Below are positions 34,539 through 41,792 of a stretch of DNA of 64,000 nt, piece after piece. The notes beneath the pieces are model-generated. The model had not been told where the DNA came from and made no database searches. It saw only the letters and a list, made by a program, of their open reading frames with translations. The stretch's first letter is position 1; every line of letters starts with the position of its first letter. Position numbers and translations under genes: made by a program. The DNA is taken from assembly GCA_963736425.1 (NCBI GenBank), contig CAVTOX010000023.1:26145-90144 (forward strand). The letters run 5' to 3'. Source of the stretch: Prado023 sp963736425. GTDB taxonomy: Bacteria; Actinomycetota; Actinomycetes; S36-B12; CAIYMF01.

Positions 34539-34832
34539 TCAGTGGTCCCGCGACATGGTGGCCCAGAGACCGTAGCTGTGCATCGCCGTGACGTCGCGCT
34601 CCATGGCGTCCCGGCTGCCCGAGCTGACCAGCGCGCGGCCCTCCTGGTGCACGTCGAGCATGAGCGCCTCGGCCTTGGCGCGCGGATACCCGAAGTACGT
34701 CATGAACACGAACGTGACGTAGGACATCAGGTTCACCGGGTCGTTCCAGACGATGGTCACCCAGGGCGTGTCGACGTCGGCCTCCTCGGCGACCTCCACG
34801 TCCTCCACGGGTGCGATGCTCACGGGCCCCAT
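34539..34832 (-). CDS. clpS: ATP-dependent Clp protease adaptor ClpS
   Basis: A 97-residue adaptor that passes N-degron substrates to ClpC/ClpA. It has the core PWVTIVWNDPVNLMSYVTFVFMTYFGY with the Asp-Pro of the substrate pocket, and KAEALMLDVHQEGRALVSSG with the His that faces the bound N-terminal residue. The acidic N-terminal tail (VEDVEVAEEADVD) is the flexible region that enters the ClpC pore. ATG 34832 is chosen because the longer frame upstream is Arg/Ser-rich. It is the first gene of the leftward clpS-DUF2017-aminotransferase unit and lies 34 bp below the murI stop. Confidence 0.94.
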   Translation of the reverse strand: MGPVSIAPVEDVEVAEEADVDTPWVTIVWNDPVNLMSYVTFVFMTYFGYPRAKAEALMLDVHQEGRALVSSGSRDAMERDVTAMHSYGLWATMSRDH

Positions 34833-34866
34833 GGTCGCATCCCCGGGGCCCGGATCGCCAAGCCGA

Positions 34867-35727
34867 TCAACCGGCGGTGACCCACTCCGGGGTCTGCTCG
34901 ACCAGGGTGACCTCCGGGCCGAGGAACCGGCGCCCCAGCCGCGCGAACGGCAGAGGGTCACCGGTGGCCAGGAACCGGTGCACCGGGGGCGGCGAATCGG
35001 CTGGGCGCCCGAGCTGGTGCGCGGCAAGGGTCCGGTAGACGTCCTTGGCGGTCTCCTCGGCCGACGAGACCAGCGTCACGTCGTCGCCGCACACGTAGGA
35101 GATCACGCCGGTCAGCAGCGGGTAGTGCGTGCAGCCCAGGACGAGGGTGTCGATGCCCTCGTCGAGCAGCGGGTCGAGGTACTCGTGGGCCACGGCGATC
35201 ACCTCGTCTCCGGTGACGACCCCGGACTCCACGAAGTCGACGAACAACGGACAGGCCCGCGACCGGATGGTCAGGTGTGGTGCGGCGGCGAATGCGTCCT
35301 CGTAGGCCCCGCTCGTGACGGTGGCCAGCGTCCCGATGACCCCGATCCGCCCGTCACGCGTCGCCCGCACCGAACGGCGGACAGCCGGCTTGATGACCTC
35401 CACGACCGGCACCGGATAGCGCTCACGGGCGTCGCGAAGGACTGCCGCCGACGCGGAGTTGCACGCGATCACCAGGGCCTTGACCCCCGAGTCGACCAGG
35501 TGGTCCATGACGTCGAGGGCGAACGCCCGGACCTCGGCGATCGGGCGCGGGCCGTACGGCCCCCGGGCGGTGTCGCCGACGTAGAGGATCGCCTCGTCGG
35601 GCAGCTGGTCGATGACCGAGCGGGCGACCGTGAGCCCGCCCACGCCGCTGTCGAAGATCCCGATGGGGGCGTCGGGGTTGCCCACGCCCGGGCCTGCGAT
35701 GGACGGTGTGAGCGACATGACTCCCAT
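34867..35727 (-). CDS. murI: Glutamate racemase
   Basis: A 286-residue racemase that supplies D-glutamate for peptidoglycan. Both catalytic Cys are present, in VIACNSASAAVL and LVLGCTHYPLLT. The substrate loop GIFDSGVGGLTVARSV and YVGDTARGPYGPR are standard. Start is uncertain: ATG 35727 and ATG 35718 are both possible, with no strong ribosome site. It is divergent from the Rv1339-like gene by about 90 bp. The murI / Rv1339-like / rph / rdgB set keeps mycobacterial gene order, although here murI points the other way. Confidence 0.95.
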   Translation of the reverse strand: MGVMSLTPSIAGPGVGNPDAPIGIFDSGVGGLTVARSVIDQLPDEAILYVGDTARGPYGPRPIAEVRAFALDVMDHLVDSGVKALVIACNSASAAVLRDARERYPVPVVEVIKPAVRRSVRATRDGRIGVIGTLATVTSGAYEDAFAAAPHLTIRSRACPLFVDFVESGVVTGDEVIAVAHEYLDPLLDEGIDTLVLGCTHYPLLTGVISYVCGDDVTLVSSAEETAKDVYRTLAAHQLGRPADSPPPVHRFLATGDPLPFARLGRRFLGPEVTLVEQTPEWVTAG

Positions 35728-35819
35728 TGTCCCCACCGGGCTCGGGGGCCGGCCGTTGTGGCTCGCTAGGGTTGCCCGCGTGTCGGGGCGGCTCGTGCCC
35801 CCACATCGCGGGAGGGCGC

Positions 35820-36575
35820 GTGCGACTCACTGTCATCGGCTGTGCGGGATCGTTCCCGAACCCGACCTCAGCTGCCTCCTGCTACCTCGTCGAGCATGAG
35901 GGCGCCGCGATCGTCCTGGACCTCGGGCCCGGGTCGCTGGGGCCATTGGCGGCAGCCACGGACATCCGCACGCTCGACGCCGTGCTGCTCTCCCACCTGC
36001 ACGCCGACCACTGCCTGGACCTCGCCGGCATGTACGTGGCGCGCAAGTACCACCCTGACGGACCGCCGCCACCGCTGGCCGTGCACGGTCCGCGCGGGAC
36101 CGGTCGGCGCATCGCCGAGGCGTACCGGACCTCGCCGGGGGAGCCAGTCGAGGGGTTGGAGCGCATCTACCGGTTCGTGGACCACTCACCCGACCCGGTG
36201 CCGATCGGCCCATTCAGCATCACGGTGGCCCGGGTCGCGCACCCGGTCGCGGCCTATGCGATCCGCGTCGAAGCCGGTGGTGCGTCGCTGGTCTACAGCG
36301 GGGACACCGGCCCGACTCCGGCACTCGTCGAGCTCACGCGCGGGGCAGACCTCGCCCTGTTCGAGGCCTCGTGCCTGAGCGACGTGGTCAACCCGAAGGA
36401 CCTGCACATGACCGGGGTCCAGGCCGCTGAGCACGCGACCGCGGCAGGAGCCGGGCGACTGGTACTGACACACCTCGTGTCGTGGAACGATCCGGGGGCG
36501 ACGCTGGCCGAGGGGCGCAGTGCGTTCAATGGGGAGGTGGCTCTGGCCGCCCCCGGGATGGTGGTGGAGCTGTGA
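35820..36575 (+). CDS. Rv1339-like metallo-beta-lactamase-fold phosphodiesterase
   Basis: A 251-residue metallo-beta-lactamase-fold hydrolase. The metal-binding HxHxDH is SHLHADHCLDL, a second His follows in RVAHPVAAYAIRV, and the Asp is in LVYSGDTGPTPALV. A C-terminal LVLTHLVSWND supplies the last His. The order with murI, rph and rdgB matches mycobacterial Rv1339, which is reported to cleave cAMP; RNase Z-like activity is the alternative. GTG 35820 has GGGAGGG just upstream. Its stop overlaps the rph GTG (GTGA), so the three genes are one operon. Confidence 0.85.
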   Translation: MRLTVIGCAGSFPNPTSAASCYLVEHEGAAIVLDLGPGSLGPLAAATDIRTLDAVLLSHLHADHCLDLAGMYVARKYHPDGPPPPLAVHGPRGTGRRIAEAYRTSPGEPVEGLERIYRFVDHSPDPVPIGPFSITVARVAHPVAAYAIRVEAGGASLVYSGDTGPTPALVELTRGADLALFEASCLSDVVNPKDLHMTGVQAAEHATAAGAGRLVLTHLVSWNDPGATLAEGRSAFNGEVALAAPGMVVEL

Positions 36576-37315
36576 CCCGATCCGATGGCCGTGCGCCCGA
36601 TGCGCTGCGCGAGGTGACCTTCCAGCGGGGCTGGCTGGACCACGCCGAGGGCTCCTGCCTGGTGTCATTCGGCGCCACGCGAGTCCTGTGCGCCGCGTCC
36701 TTCACCGCGGGGGTTCCGCGCTGGAAGAAGGGCTCAGGTTCTGGCTGGGTCACCGCGGAGTATGCGATGCTGCCGCGCTCGACCAACACCCGATCGGACC
36801 GCGAGTCGGTCAAGGGCCGGATCGGCGGCCGGACCCACGAGATCTCCCGCCTGATCGGACGGTCGATGCGGGCAGTCATCGACGTGCGGGCGCTGGGAGA
36901 GAACACGATCGTGATCGACTGCGACGTCCTGCAGGCCGACGGCGGCACCCGGACGGCCGCGATCACCGGTGCCTACGTGGCCCTCGCAGACGCTGTGGCC
37001 TGGGCGCGTGGCCAGGGTCTCGTGGCCGCGGGCGCCTCGCCCCTGGTGGACTCCGTCGCAGCGGTGAGCGTCGGCATCGTCGACGGGCAGCCCTGCCTTG
37101 ACCTGCACTACGACGACGACGTCCGGGCCGACACCGACATGAACGTCGTGATGACCGGATCCGGGCGGTTCGTCGAGGTCCAGGGGACCGCCGAGCGCGA
37201 GCCGTTCGACCGCGCGGAGCTCGACCGGCTGCTCGACCTGGCCGCGGCCGGCTGCCTGACGCTGACCGACCTCCAGGCGGCAGCCCTGGGCGGCTCTCCC
37301 GGGGGCCGGCCGTGA
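36572..37315 (+). CDS. rph: Ribonuclease PH
   Basis: A 247-residue phosphorolytic 3'-5' exoribonuclease that trims tRNA 3' ends. It has GRAPDALREVTFQRGWLDHAEGS, the phosphate-site TEYAMLPRSTNTR-like AEYAMLPRSTNTRSDRESV, and GRTHEISRLIGRSMRAVID. The DCDVLQADGGTRTAAITGAYVAL block carries the catalytic Asp pair region. GTG 36572 overlaps the previous stop and its own TGA overlaps the rdgB GTG. Confidence 0.96.
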   Translation: MTRSDGRAPDALREVTFQRGWLDHAEGSCLVSFGATRVLCAASFTAGVPRWKKGSGSGWVTAEYAMLPRSTNTRSDRESVKGRIGGRTHEISRLIGRSMRAVIDVRALGENTIVIDCDVLQADGGTRTAAITGAYVALADAVAWARGQGLVAAGASPLVDSVAAVSVGIVDGQPCLDLHYDDDVRADTDMNVVMTGSGRFVEVQGTAEREPFDRAELDRLLDLAAAGCLTLTDLQAAALGGSPGGRP

Positions 37316-37947
37316 CCCGTCGGGTCGTGCTGGCCACGCGCAATGCGGGGAAGGTCGCCGAGCTCCGCCGGATCCTCGACGCCGCTGGGCTGGACGTGGA
37401 GCTCGTGGGTGCGCAGGCATTCGCAGCCCTGCCCGACGTTGCCGAGACCGGCACCACCTTCGCGGCCAACGCGCTGCTCAAGGCTCGTGCCGTGGCCGCG
37501 TACACCGGGTTGCCGGCGATCGCCGACGACTCCGGACTGTGCGTCGATGCGCTCAACGGGCTGCCGGGGATCCTGTCGGCACGCTGGGCAGGACGGCACG
37601 GTGATGATGAGGCCAACCTGGACCTCGTCCTCGCCCAGCTGTCCGACACCCCGGACGAGCGCCGTGGGGCGCACTTCTTCTGTGCTGCTGCCGTCGCGAT
37701 GCCGCCCGGGCACCATGGCCAGCCCGGAGAGTGCAGGGTCGTCGAGGGCCAGATCGATGGCTCCCTCATGCGGGAGCGTCGGGGCGCCGGCGGATTCGGC
37801 TACGACCCGATCTTCGAGCCCTACGGATCGTCGCGGACCACCGCGGAGATGGACGCCGCCGAGAAGGACGCGATCAGCCACCGCGGTCAGGCCTTCCGTG
37901 CGCTGGCTCCGGTGCTGGCCGAGCTGCTCGGCGATCCCGCCACCTGA
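37312..37947 (+). CDS. rdgB: dITP/XTP pyrophosphatase (RdgB/HAM1)
   Basis: A 211-residue housecleaning pyrophosphatase that removes dITP and XTP. Landmarks are VVLATRNAGKVAELRRIL (nucleotide loop), TFAANALLKARAVAAYTGLPAIADDSGLCVDAL, GILSARWAG and the C-terminal GAGGFGYDPIFEP and ISHRGQAFRAL. GTG 37312 overlaps the rph stop. This is the last gene of the Rv1339-like-rph-rdgB operon; tRNA-Leu follows on the other strand. Confidence 0.96.
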   Translation: MTRRVVLATRNAGKVAELRRILDAAGLDVELVGAQAFAALPDVAETGTTFAANALLKARAVAAYTGLPAIADDSGLCVDALNGLPGILSARWAGRHGDDEANLDLVLAQLSDTPDERRGAHFFCAAAVAMPPGHHGQPGECRVVEGQIDGSLMRERRGAGGFGYDPIFEPYGSSRTTAEMDAAEKDAISHRGQAFRALAPVLAELLGDPAT

Positions 37948-38132
37948 AGCCAGGGCCGTCCGCGCTCCTGGCCCCGTGCTCGCCGCAGGGCCGGGGTGCC
38001 GCGCCGTGGGCGGGCTCTCGCCCCTGCGCCAGGTCGGCATCCCTCCCCGCGATGTTCTGGAGGTCGCCGTGGGGCTGGGCCATCTGGGCCATGGCCGCCT
38101 TTCCACCAGGACCGTCACCGGACCAGCGACCG

Positions 38133-38214
38133 TGCGGGTGGCGGGACTTGAACCCGCACGTCCGTGGACACAGGAACCTAAATCCTGCGCGTCTGCCAAT
38201 TCCGCCACACCCGC
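38133..38214 (-). tRNA. tRNA-Leu (TAG)
   Basis: An 82-nt type II tRNA on the minus strand. The acceptor is GCGGGTG/CACCCGC with discriminator A. The anticodon loop TTTAGGT reads CUA/CUG (anticodon TAG), followed by a long variable arm (TGTCCACGGACG region). CCA is not encoded. Confidence 0.95.
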
Positions 38215-38287
38215 GTGCCCCCATTGTGGCAGTCATCGTGGCCGATCCCGGGAGAGCCCAGGGCCGGGCGGATGGTTGGATGAGGGC

Positions 38288-38743
38288 ATGCAGGTCTCGG
38301 CGCGCGTCGACTACGGCACCCGCGCGCTGGCCGAGTTGGCCAGCCGCCCCGACCAGCTGGTGACCTCCGAGGAGCTCGCCGCGTTGCAGGGGATCCCGGT
38401 GAAGTTCCTCGAGGGCATCCTCACCCAGCTGCGCCGCGCCGGGTTGGTGCTGAGCAAGCGGGGGGCCGAGGGCGGGTTCCGATTGGCCCGGCCCGCCACC
38501 GAGATCGCCGTCGCTGACGTGTTCCGCGCGCTGGACGGGCCCATCGCCGCCGTGCGTGGGCAGGCCCCGGAGGACATGGACTACCCCGGTGCTGCCGAGC
38601 ACCTTCGCGACGTCTGGGTCGCAACGCGGGCCGCGCTCCGCACGGTGCTGGAGCAGGTCACGCTCGACGACGTGGTCAGCGGCACGCTGCCCGACACCAC
38701 CCGTGGGTTGCTGGCCGAGCCCGGTGCATGGGAGCGCCGGTAG
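38288..38743 (+). CDS. Rrf2-family transcriptional regulator without cysteines
   Basis: A 151-residue Rrf2 regulator: QVSARVDYGTRALAELASRP, the helix-turn-helix region SEELAALQGIPVKFLEGILTQLRRAGLV, the wing KRGAEGGFRLARPA and the dimer helix. It has no Cys at all, so it cannot hold the iron-sulfur cluster of IscR or NsrR and must sense through another route, as proposed for other Cys-less family members. ATG 38288 is unambiguous from the family start. The neighbouring peroxiredoxin is convergent, so any link to redox stress is only suggestive. Confidence 0.9.
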   Translation: MQVSARVDYGTRALAELASRPDQLVTSEELAALQGIPVKFLEGILTQLRRAGLVLSKRGAEGGFRLARPATEIAVADVFRALDGPIAAVRGQAPEDMDYPGAAEHLRDVWVATRAALRTVLEQVTLDDVVSGTLPDTTRGLLAEPGAWERR

Positions 38744-38790
38744 CCCCGAAGTGCCTCTCAGCCGTGCCCCGGCCATGCGGGACGCAGCCG

Positions 38791-39258
38791 TCAGAGACCC
38801 AGCTCGCGGCGGAGCTTGGCGACGTGCCCAGTGGCCTTCACGTTGTACATCGCGCGCTCGACACGACCGTCGGGGTCGATGACGAAGGTCGAGCGGATGA
38901 CGCCCACCACGGTCTTGCCGTACAGGGACTTCTCGCCGAACGCTCCGTAGGCCGTGAGGACGGCCTTGTCCGGGTCGCTTGCCAGGGGGAAGGTCAGGTG
39001 ATCCTTGGCCCGGAACTTCGCGAGCTTCTCCGGGGCGTCCGGGGAGATGCCCACGACGGTGATCCCGGCGGCCGCCAGGGCGTCGAGCGAGTCGCGGAAG
39101 TCGCAGGCCTGCTTCGTGCACCCGGGAGTCATGGCCGCGGGGTAGGCGTAGAGCACGACCCGCTGCCCGCGCAGGTCGGCGAGCCGGATCCGGCCACCAC
39201 GGTCGTCGGCGAGGTCGAAGTCGGGGGCGGTGTCACCGGGCTCGAGTCGGGTGTTCAT
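38791..39258 (-). CDS. bcp: Thioredoxin-dependent peroxiredoxin, Bcp/PrxQ type
   Basis: A 155-residue thiol peroxidase. The peroxidatic Cys and a resolving Cys five residues on are in MTPGCTKQACDFRDS, the PrxQ arrangement. Further signature parts are APDFDLADDRGGRIRLADLRGQ and IRSTFVIDPDGRVERAMYNVKA. It reduces H2O2 and organic peroxides using thioredoxin. GGAGG stands 7 bases from ATG 39258. It diverges from the DUF3618 gene with about 100 bp between. Confidence 0.93.
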   Translation of the reverse strand: MNTRLEPGDTAPDFDLADDRGGRIRLADLRGQRVVLYAYPAAMTPGCTKQACDFRDSLDALAAAGITVVGISPDAPEKLAKFRAKDHLTFPLASDPDKAVLTAYGAFGEKSLYGKTVVGVIRSTFVIDPDGRVERAMYNVKATGHVAKLRRELGL

Positions 39259-39362
39259 GGGACCTCCTGCAGGTTCGGGCGTCCCGACCCTATCCCCGCG
39301 ATGGCTTGGGCTGCCTCTGCCCGCGTATGGTGGGGCCATTCCGTGCTGTCAGGAGGATTGAC

Positions 39363-39746
39363 GTGTCCGAGGCAAGTGCCAGCAAGCCTGCGAGTGCTCC
39401 CGTGCGCAAGCCCGCCGAGATCGAGGCCGACCTCGATGCGACCCGTGAGCGCCTTGTCGGCACCCTCACCGATCTCGAGGATCGGGTGAACCCCACGAAG
39501 GTGGCCAAGCGCGGCACGAACAAGCTCAAGGACTTCTACGTGGGCTCCGATGGCGTGCGCTGGAAGAACGTCGCCCTCACCGCCGGCGCTGTCGTCGGCG
39601 GGTTGATCGCGGTCCGCATCACGAGCAAGACCGTGCGCTGGGCGATTGCTGCCCCGCCCGCCCAGCAGGTCCCCACCGACATCGTGTTCCTGCCAGTGCC
39701 GCGCGCACAGGCAGGCGCCCTGGCAGGGCTTGCCGCGGTCATCTGA
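39363..39746 (+). CDS. DUF3618 membrane-associated protein
   Basis: A 127-residue protein with the DUF3618 repeat KPAEIEADLDATRERLVGTLTDLEDRVNPTKVAKRG. A single membrane helix follows (NVALTAGAVVGGLIAVRITS). Function is unknown; such proteins are small coiled-coil membrane proteins of actinobacteria. AGGAGG precedes GTG 39363 by 7 bases. Confidence 0.85.
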   Translation: MSEASASKPASAPVRKPAEIEADLDATRERLVGTLTDLEDRVNPTKVAKRGTNKLKDFYVGSDGVRWKNVALTAGAVVGGLIAVRITSKTVRWAIAAPPAQQVPTDIVFLPVPRAQAGALAGLAAVI

Positions 39747-39815
39747 CGGCCCCAACTCGCAGTACCCGCCTCGGATCGGCCGCCAGGTTGTTCGCGCGCG
39801 CCAGACCCGTCGCGG

Positions 39816-40298
39816 CTACTCGCCCTCGGACGGCCCGCCGGACACCAGCCGCGCGAGGTGGCGGCCGACGAGCAGCGTCGGGGTGATGGCACCCACGGCC
39901 AGGGCGATCACCGTCAGCGTCGCGATCGACCCGTTCACCACGGCGGCGTCGACGATGGCCGAGGGGTTGGGCTCCTTCCCCGAGGTGAGCTCGAGCACCC
40001 CAGTGAGGGCGTCGAACATGTAGGTGCCGGGGATCAGGGGGATCACCGGGGCGAACGCGTAGATGGGAGTGGCCTGGTCGGTCCGGGGTGCGACGACCGC
40101 CGCGGTGAACCCCACCAGAAGAGCAGCACCGAAGCTGGCCAACGGCAGTGCGGCGCCCAGATCCAGGCCCATGCTGCGTACGAGGTGCGCCACGATGGCC
40201 AGCGCGACGATCCCTGGCAGCGTCCTTCGCGGCACCGCGAACACCATCGCGAAGCCGAGCACCGCCACTCCGGCCCACAGCGAGAGCGCCCAGGTCAT
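39816..40298 (-). CDS. ThrE-type threonine/serine exporter, small subunit (DUF3815)
   Basis: A 160-residue, five-helix membrane protein matching the C-terminal half (ThrE_2/DUF3815) of the threonine/serine exporter. LVGFTAAVVAPRTDQATPIYAFAPVIPLIPGTYMFDALTGVL contains the family PxIPlIPG turn. ATG 40298 overlaps the stop of the upstream gene (ATGA), so both halves are made together as a two-subunit version of ThrE. It is expected to export small amino acids or peptides across the cytoplasmic membrane. Confidence 0.85.
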   Translation of the reverse strand: MTWALSLWAGVAVLGFAMVFAVPRRTLPGIVALAIVAHLVRSMGLDLGAALPLASFGAALLVGFTAAVVAPRTDQATPIYAFAPVIPLIPGTYMFDALTGVLELTSGKEPNPSAIVDAAVVNGSIATLTVIALAVGAITPTLLVGRHLARLVSGGPSEGE

Positions 40299-41061
40299 GG
40301 CAGGGCCCCCACGAGGGCAACGGCTGCCGTGAGCCCGACGGCGGCGGAGGCGATGATGACCGCGCTCATGGCGAGCTTCACCACGCCGTTGAGGTAGTGG
40401 GCGGTGAGCAGGTCGGCGGTCCCGTTGAGCATCGGGACCCCGGGGACCAGGAACAGCGTCGAGGCCGCCAGTGCCGGGGTCACCTCCACCTCGAGGAGCC
40501 CGAGGAGGTGCCCGCCTCCGGCGACGATCAGGGCGGAGACGAAGGCGGCGCTGGAGACGGACACGAACGGCTGGAGTCCGCGCCCGACCAGCAGGTGCCG
40601 GACCCAGGCCCCCGCCCACCCCCCAGCAGTGCCAGGGCCATGACGCTCGCGCCGGCGTGGAACAGGGCCGCGAACGCGGCGGTGGAGCCGCCAAGCGCCA
40701 GCATCACCAGCCATGTGGGGTAGACCGCGCCCGTGTTGCGGATCAGCGTGAGCCGCGCACGCACCTGGCTGGCGGTGAGTCCGTGGGCCTCGGTGTCGGC
40801 GACGAGGCGCTTGACCTGGGTCAGCGTGGTGAAGTTGATGCCCAGGTGCCGGGCGTGCCGACCGGCGGTGATCTGCTGGCCGTCCGCGGAGACGGTCATG
40901 GCCACGTTGACCGAGGAGATCCTGGCGTTGCTCTCCTGGGCACCGAGAGCGGCAGCCATGCGCTCCATGTTGTCCACGGTGCGGGTCGTGTGTCCGCCGG
41001 AGAGCTGCACGAGCTCGCCGACCTCCAGGGACAGGTCGAGCGCATCCGCGAGACCGGTCAT
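40295..41061 (-). CDS. ThrE-type exporter, large subunit (DUF1212), one frameshift
   Basis: The N-terminal subunit of the split exporter, about 255 residues. The N-terminal cytoplasmic part (LADALDLSLEVGELVQLSGGHTTRTVDNMERMAAALG) and VKRLVADTEAHGLTASQVRARL are followed by helices ending VPGVPMLNGTADLLTAHYLNGVVKLAM. The frame breaks near 40610-40625, in a C-rich run: upstream it reads ALFHAGASVMALALLG, downstream WAGAWVRHLLVGRGLQPFV. A single-base indel joins them. GTP/ATG signals are weak; ATG 41061 matches the family start. The GroES-like gene diverges 32 bp away. Confidence 0.82.
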
Positions 41062-41093
41062 GACCCAAAACCGTACTCCGCTAGGCTCACCGG

Positions 41094-41456
41094 GTGCGCC
41101 AGCAGCCCCCGTCGGCACCCGATCTCACGCCCGGTGCGGATGGGTCGGTGCCGATCAAGCTGCTCCACGACCGGGTGCTGGTCCACATCGACAGCCCCGA
41201 CGGGGAGCGGCGATCCGGCGGAGGGATCCTGATCCCGGCGACCGCAGCGGTGGGCAAGCGACTGACCTGGGCCACAGCCGTGGCCATCGGGCCGTTGGTG
41301 CGTGCCGTGGAGGTGGGCGACCAGGTGCTCTTCGAGCCCGAGGAACGCGCGGAGGTCGAGCTCCGTGGGCTGGCCTACGTCCTGCTGCGCGAGCGCGACA
41401 TCCACGCCGTGGCGGCGTCCCGCGTGGCCGAGGACGAGACCGGGCTGTACCTCTGA
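41094..41456 (+). CDS. GroES-family co-chaperonin-like protein
   Basis: A 120-residue protein with a GroES fold: PIKLLHDRVLVHIDSPDGERRSGGGILIP, VGPLVRAVEVGDQVLFEPEER and LRGLAYVLLRERDIHAV. It has an N-terminal extension of about 20 residues and a short mobile loop region, and no groEL is adjacent. It is probably the secondary GroES-like protein common in actinobacteria and not the heptameric partner of the main GroEL. GTG 41094 is the start. Confidence 0.82.
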   Translation: MRQQPPSAPDLTPGADGSVPIKLLHDRVLVHIDSPDGERRSGGGILIPATAAVGKRLTWATAVAIGPLVRAVEVGDQVLFEPEERAEVELRGLAYVLLRERDIHAVAASRVAEDETGLYL

Positions 41457-41554
41457 GCCGCCCGGCGCGCCGGGGCCGTCGCTGTAACCGTTACGGGCGG
41501 AGATGGCCGGGACGTAGCTGCGGCGGCTCTGGGGCTCCGGCCCGGGAACGCGAA

Positions 41555-41580
41555 AGCCCCCCCGGGATCGCCGGGGGGGC

Positions 41581-41581
<1 letters not shown>
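41555..41581 (-). terminator. Terminator of tRNA-Lys
   Basis: AGCCCCCCCGG (41555-41565) pairs over 11 bp with 41571-41581 around a 5-base loop, ending exactly at the CCA end of the leftward tRNA-Lys. AAAG follows on the minus-strand reading as TTTCG. Confidence 0.75.
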
Positions 41582-41656
<75 letters not shown>

Positions 41657-41792
41657 GAGTGCCCCCACACCATACCAACGCCGGGGGGAGGGGGCCAAAC
41701 GCACGTACCCGAGGGACGAATCGAGGCGGGCCGCCTCCTGAGGCGCCCTAGGATGTGGCCCACCCACAGCCCGACCAGTCAGGGGATCGACC

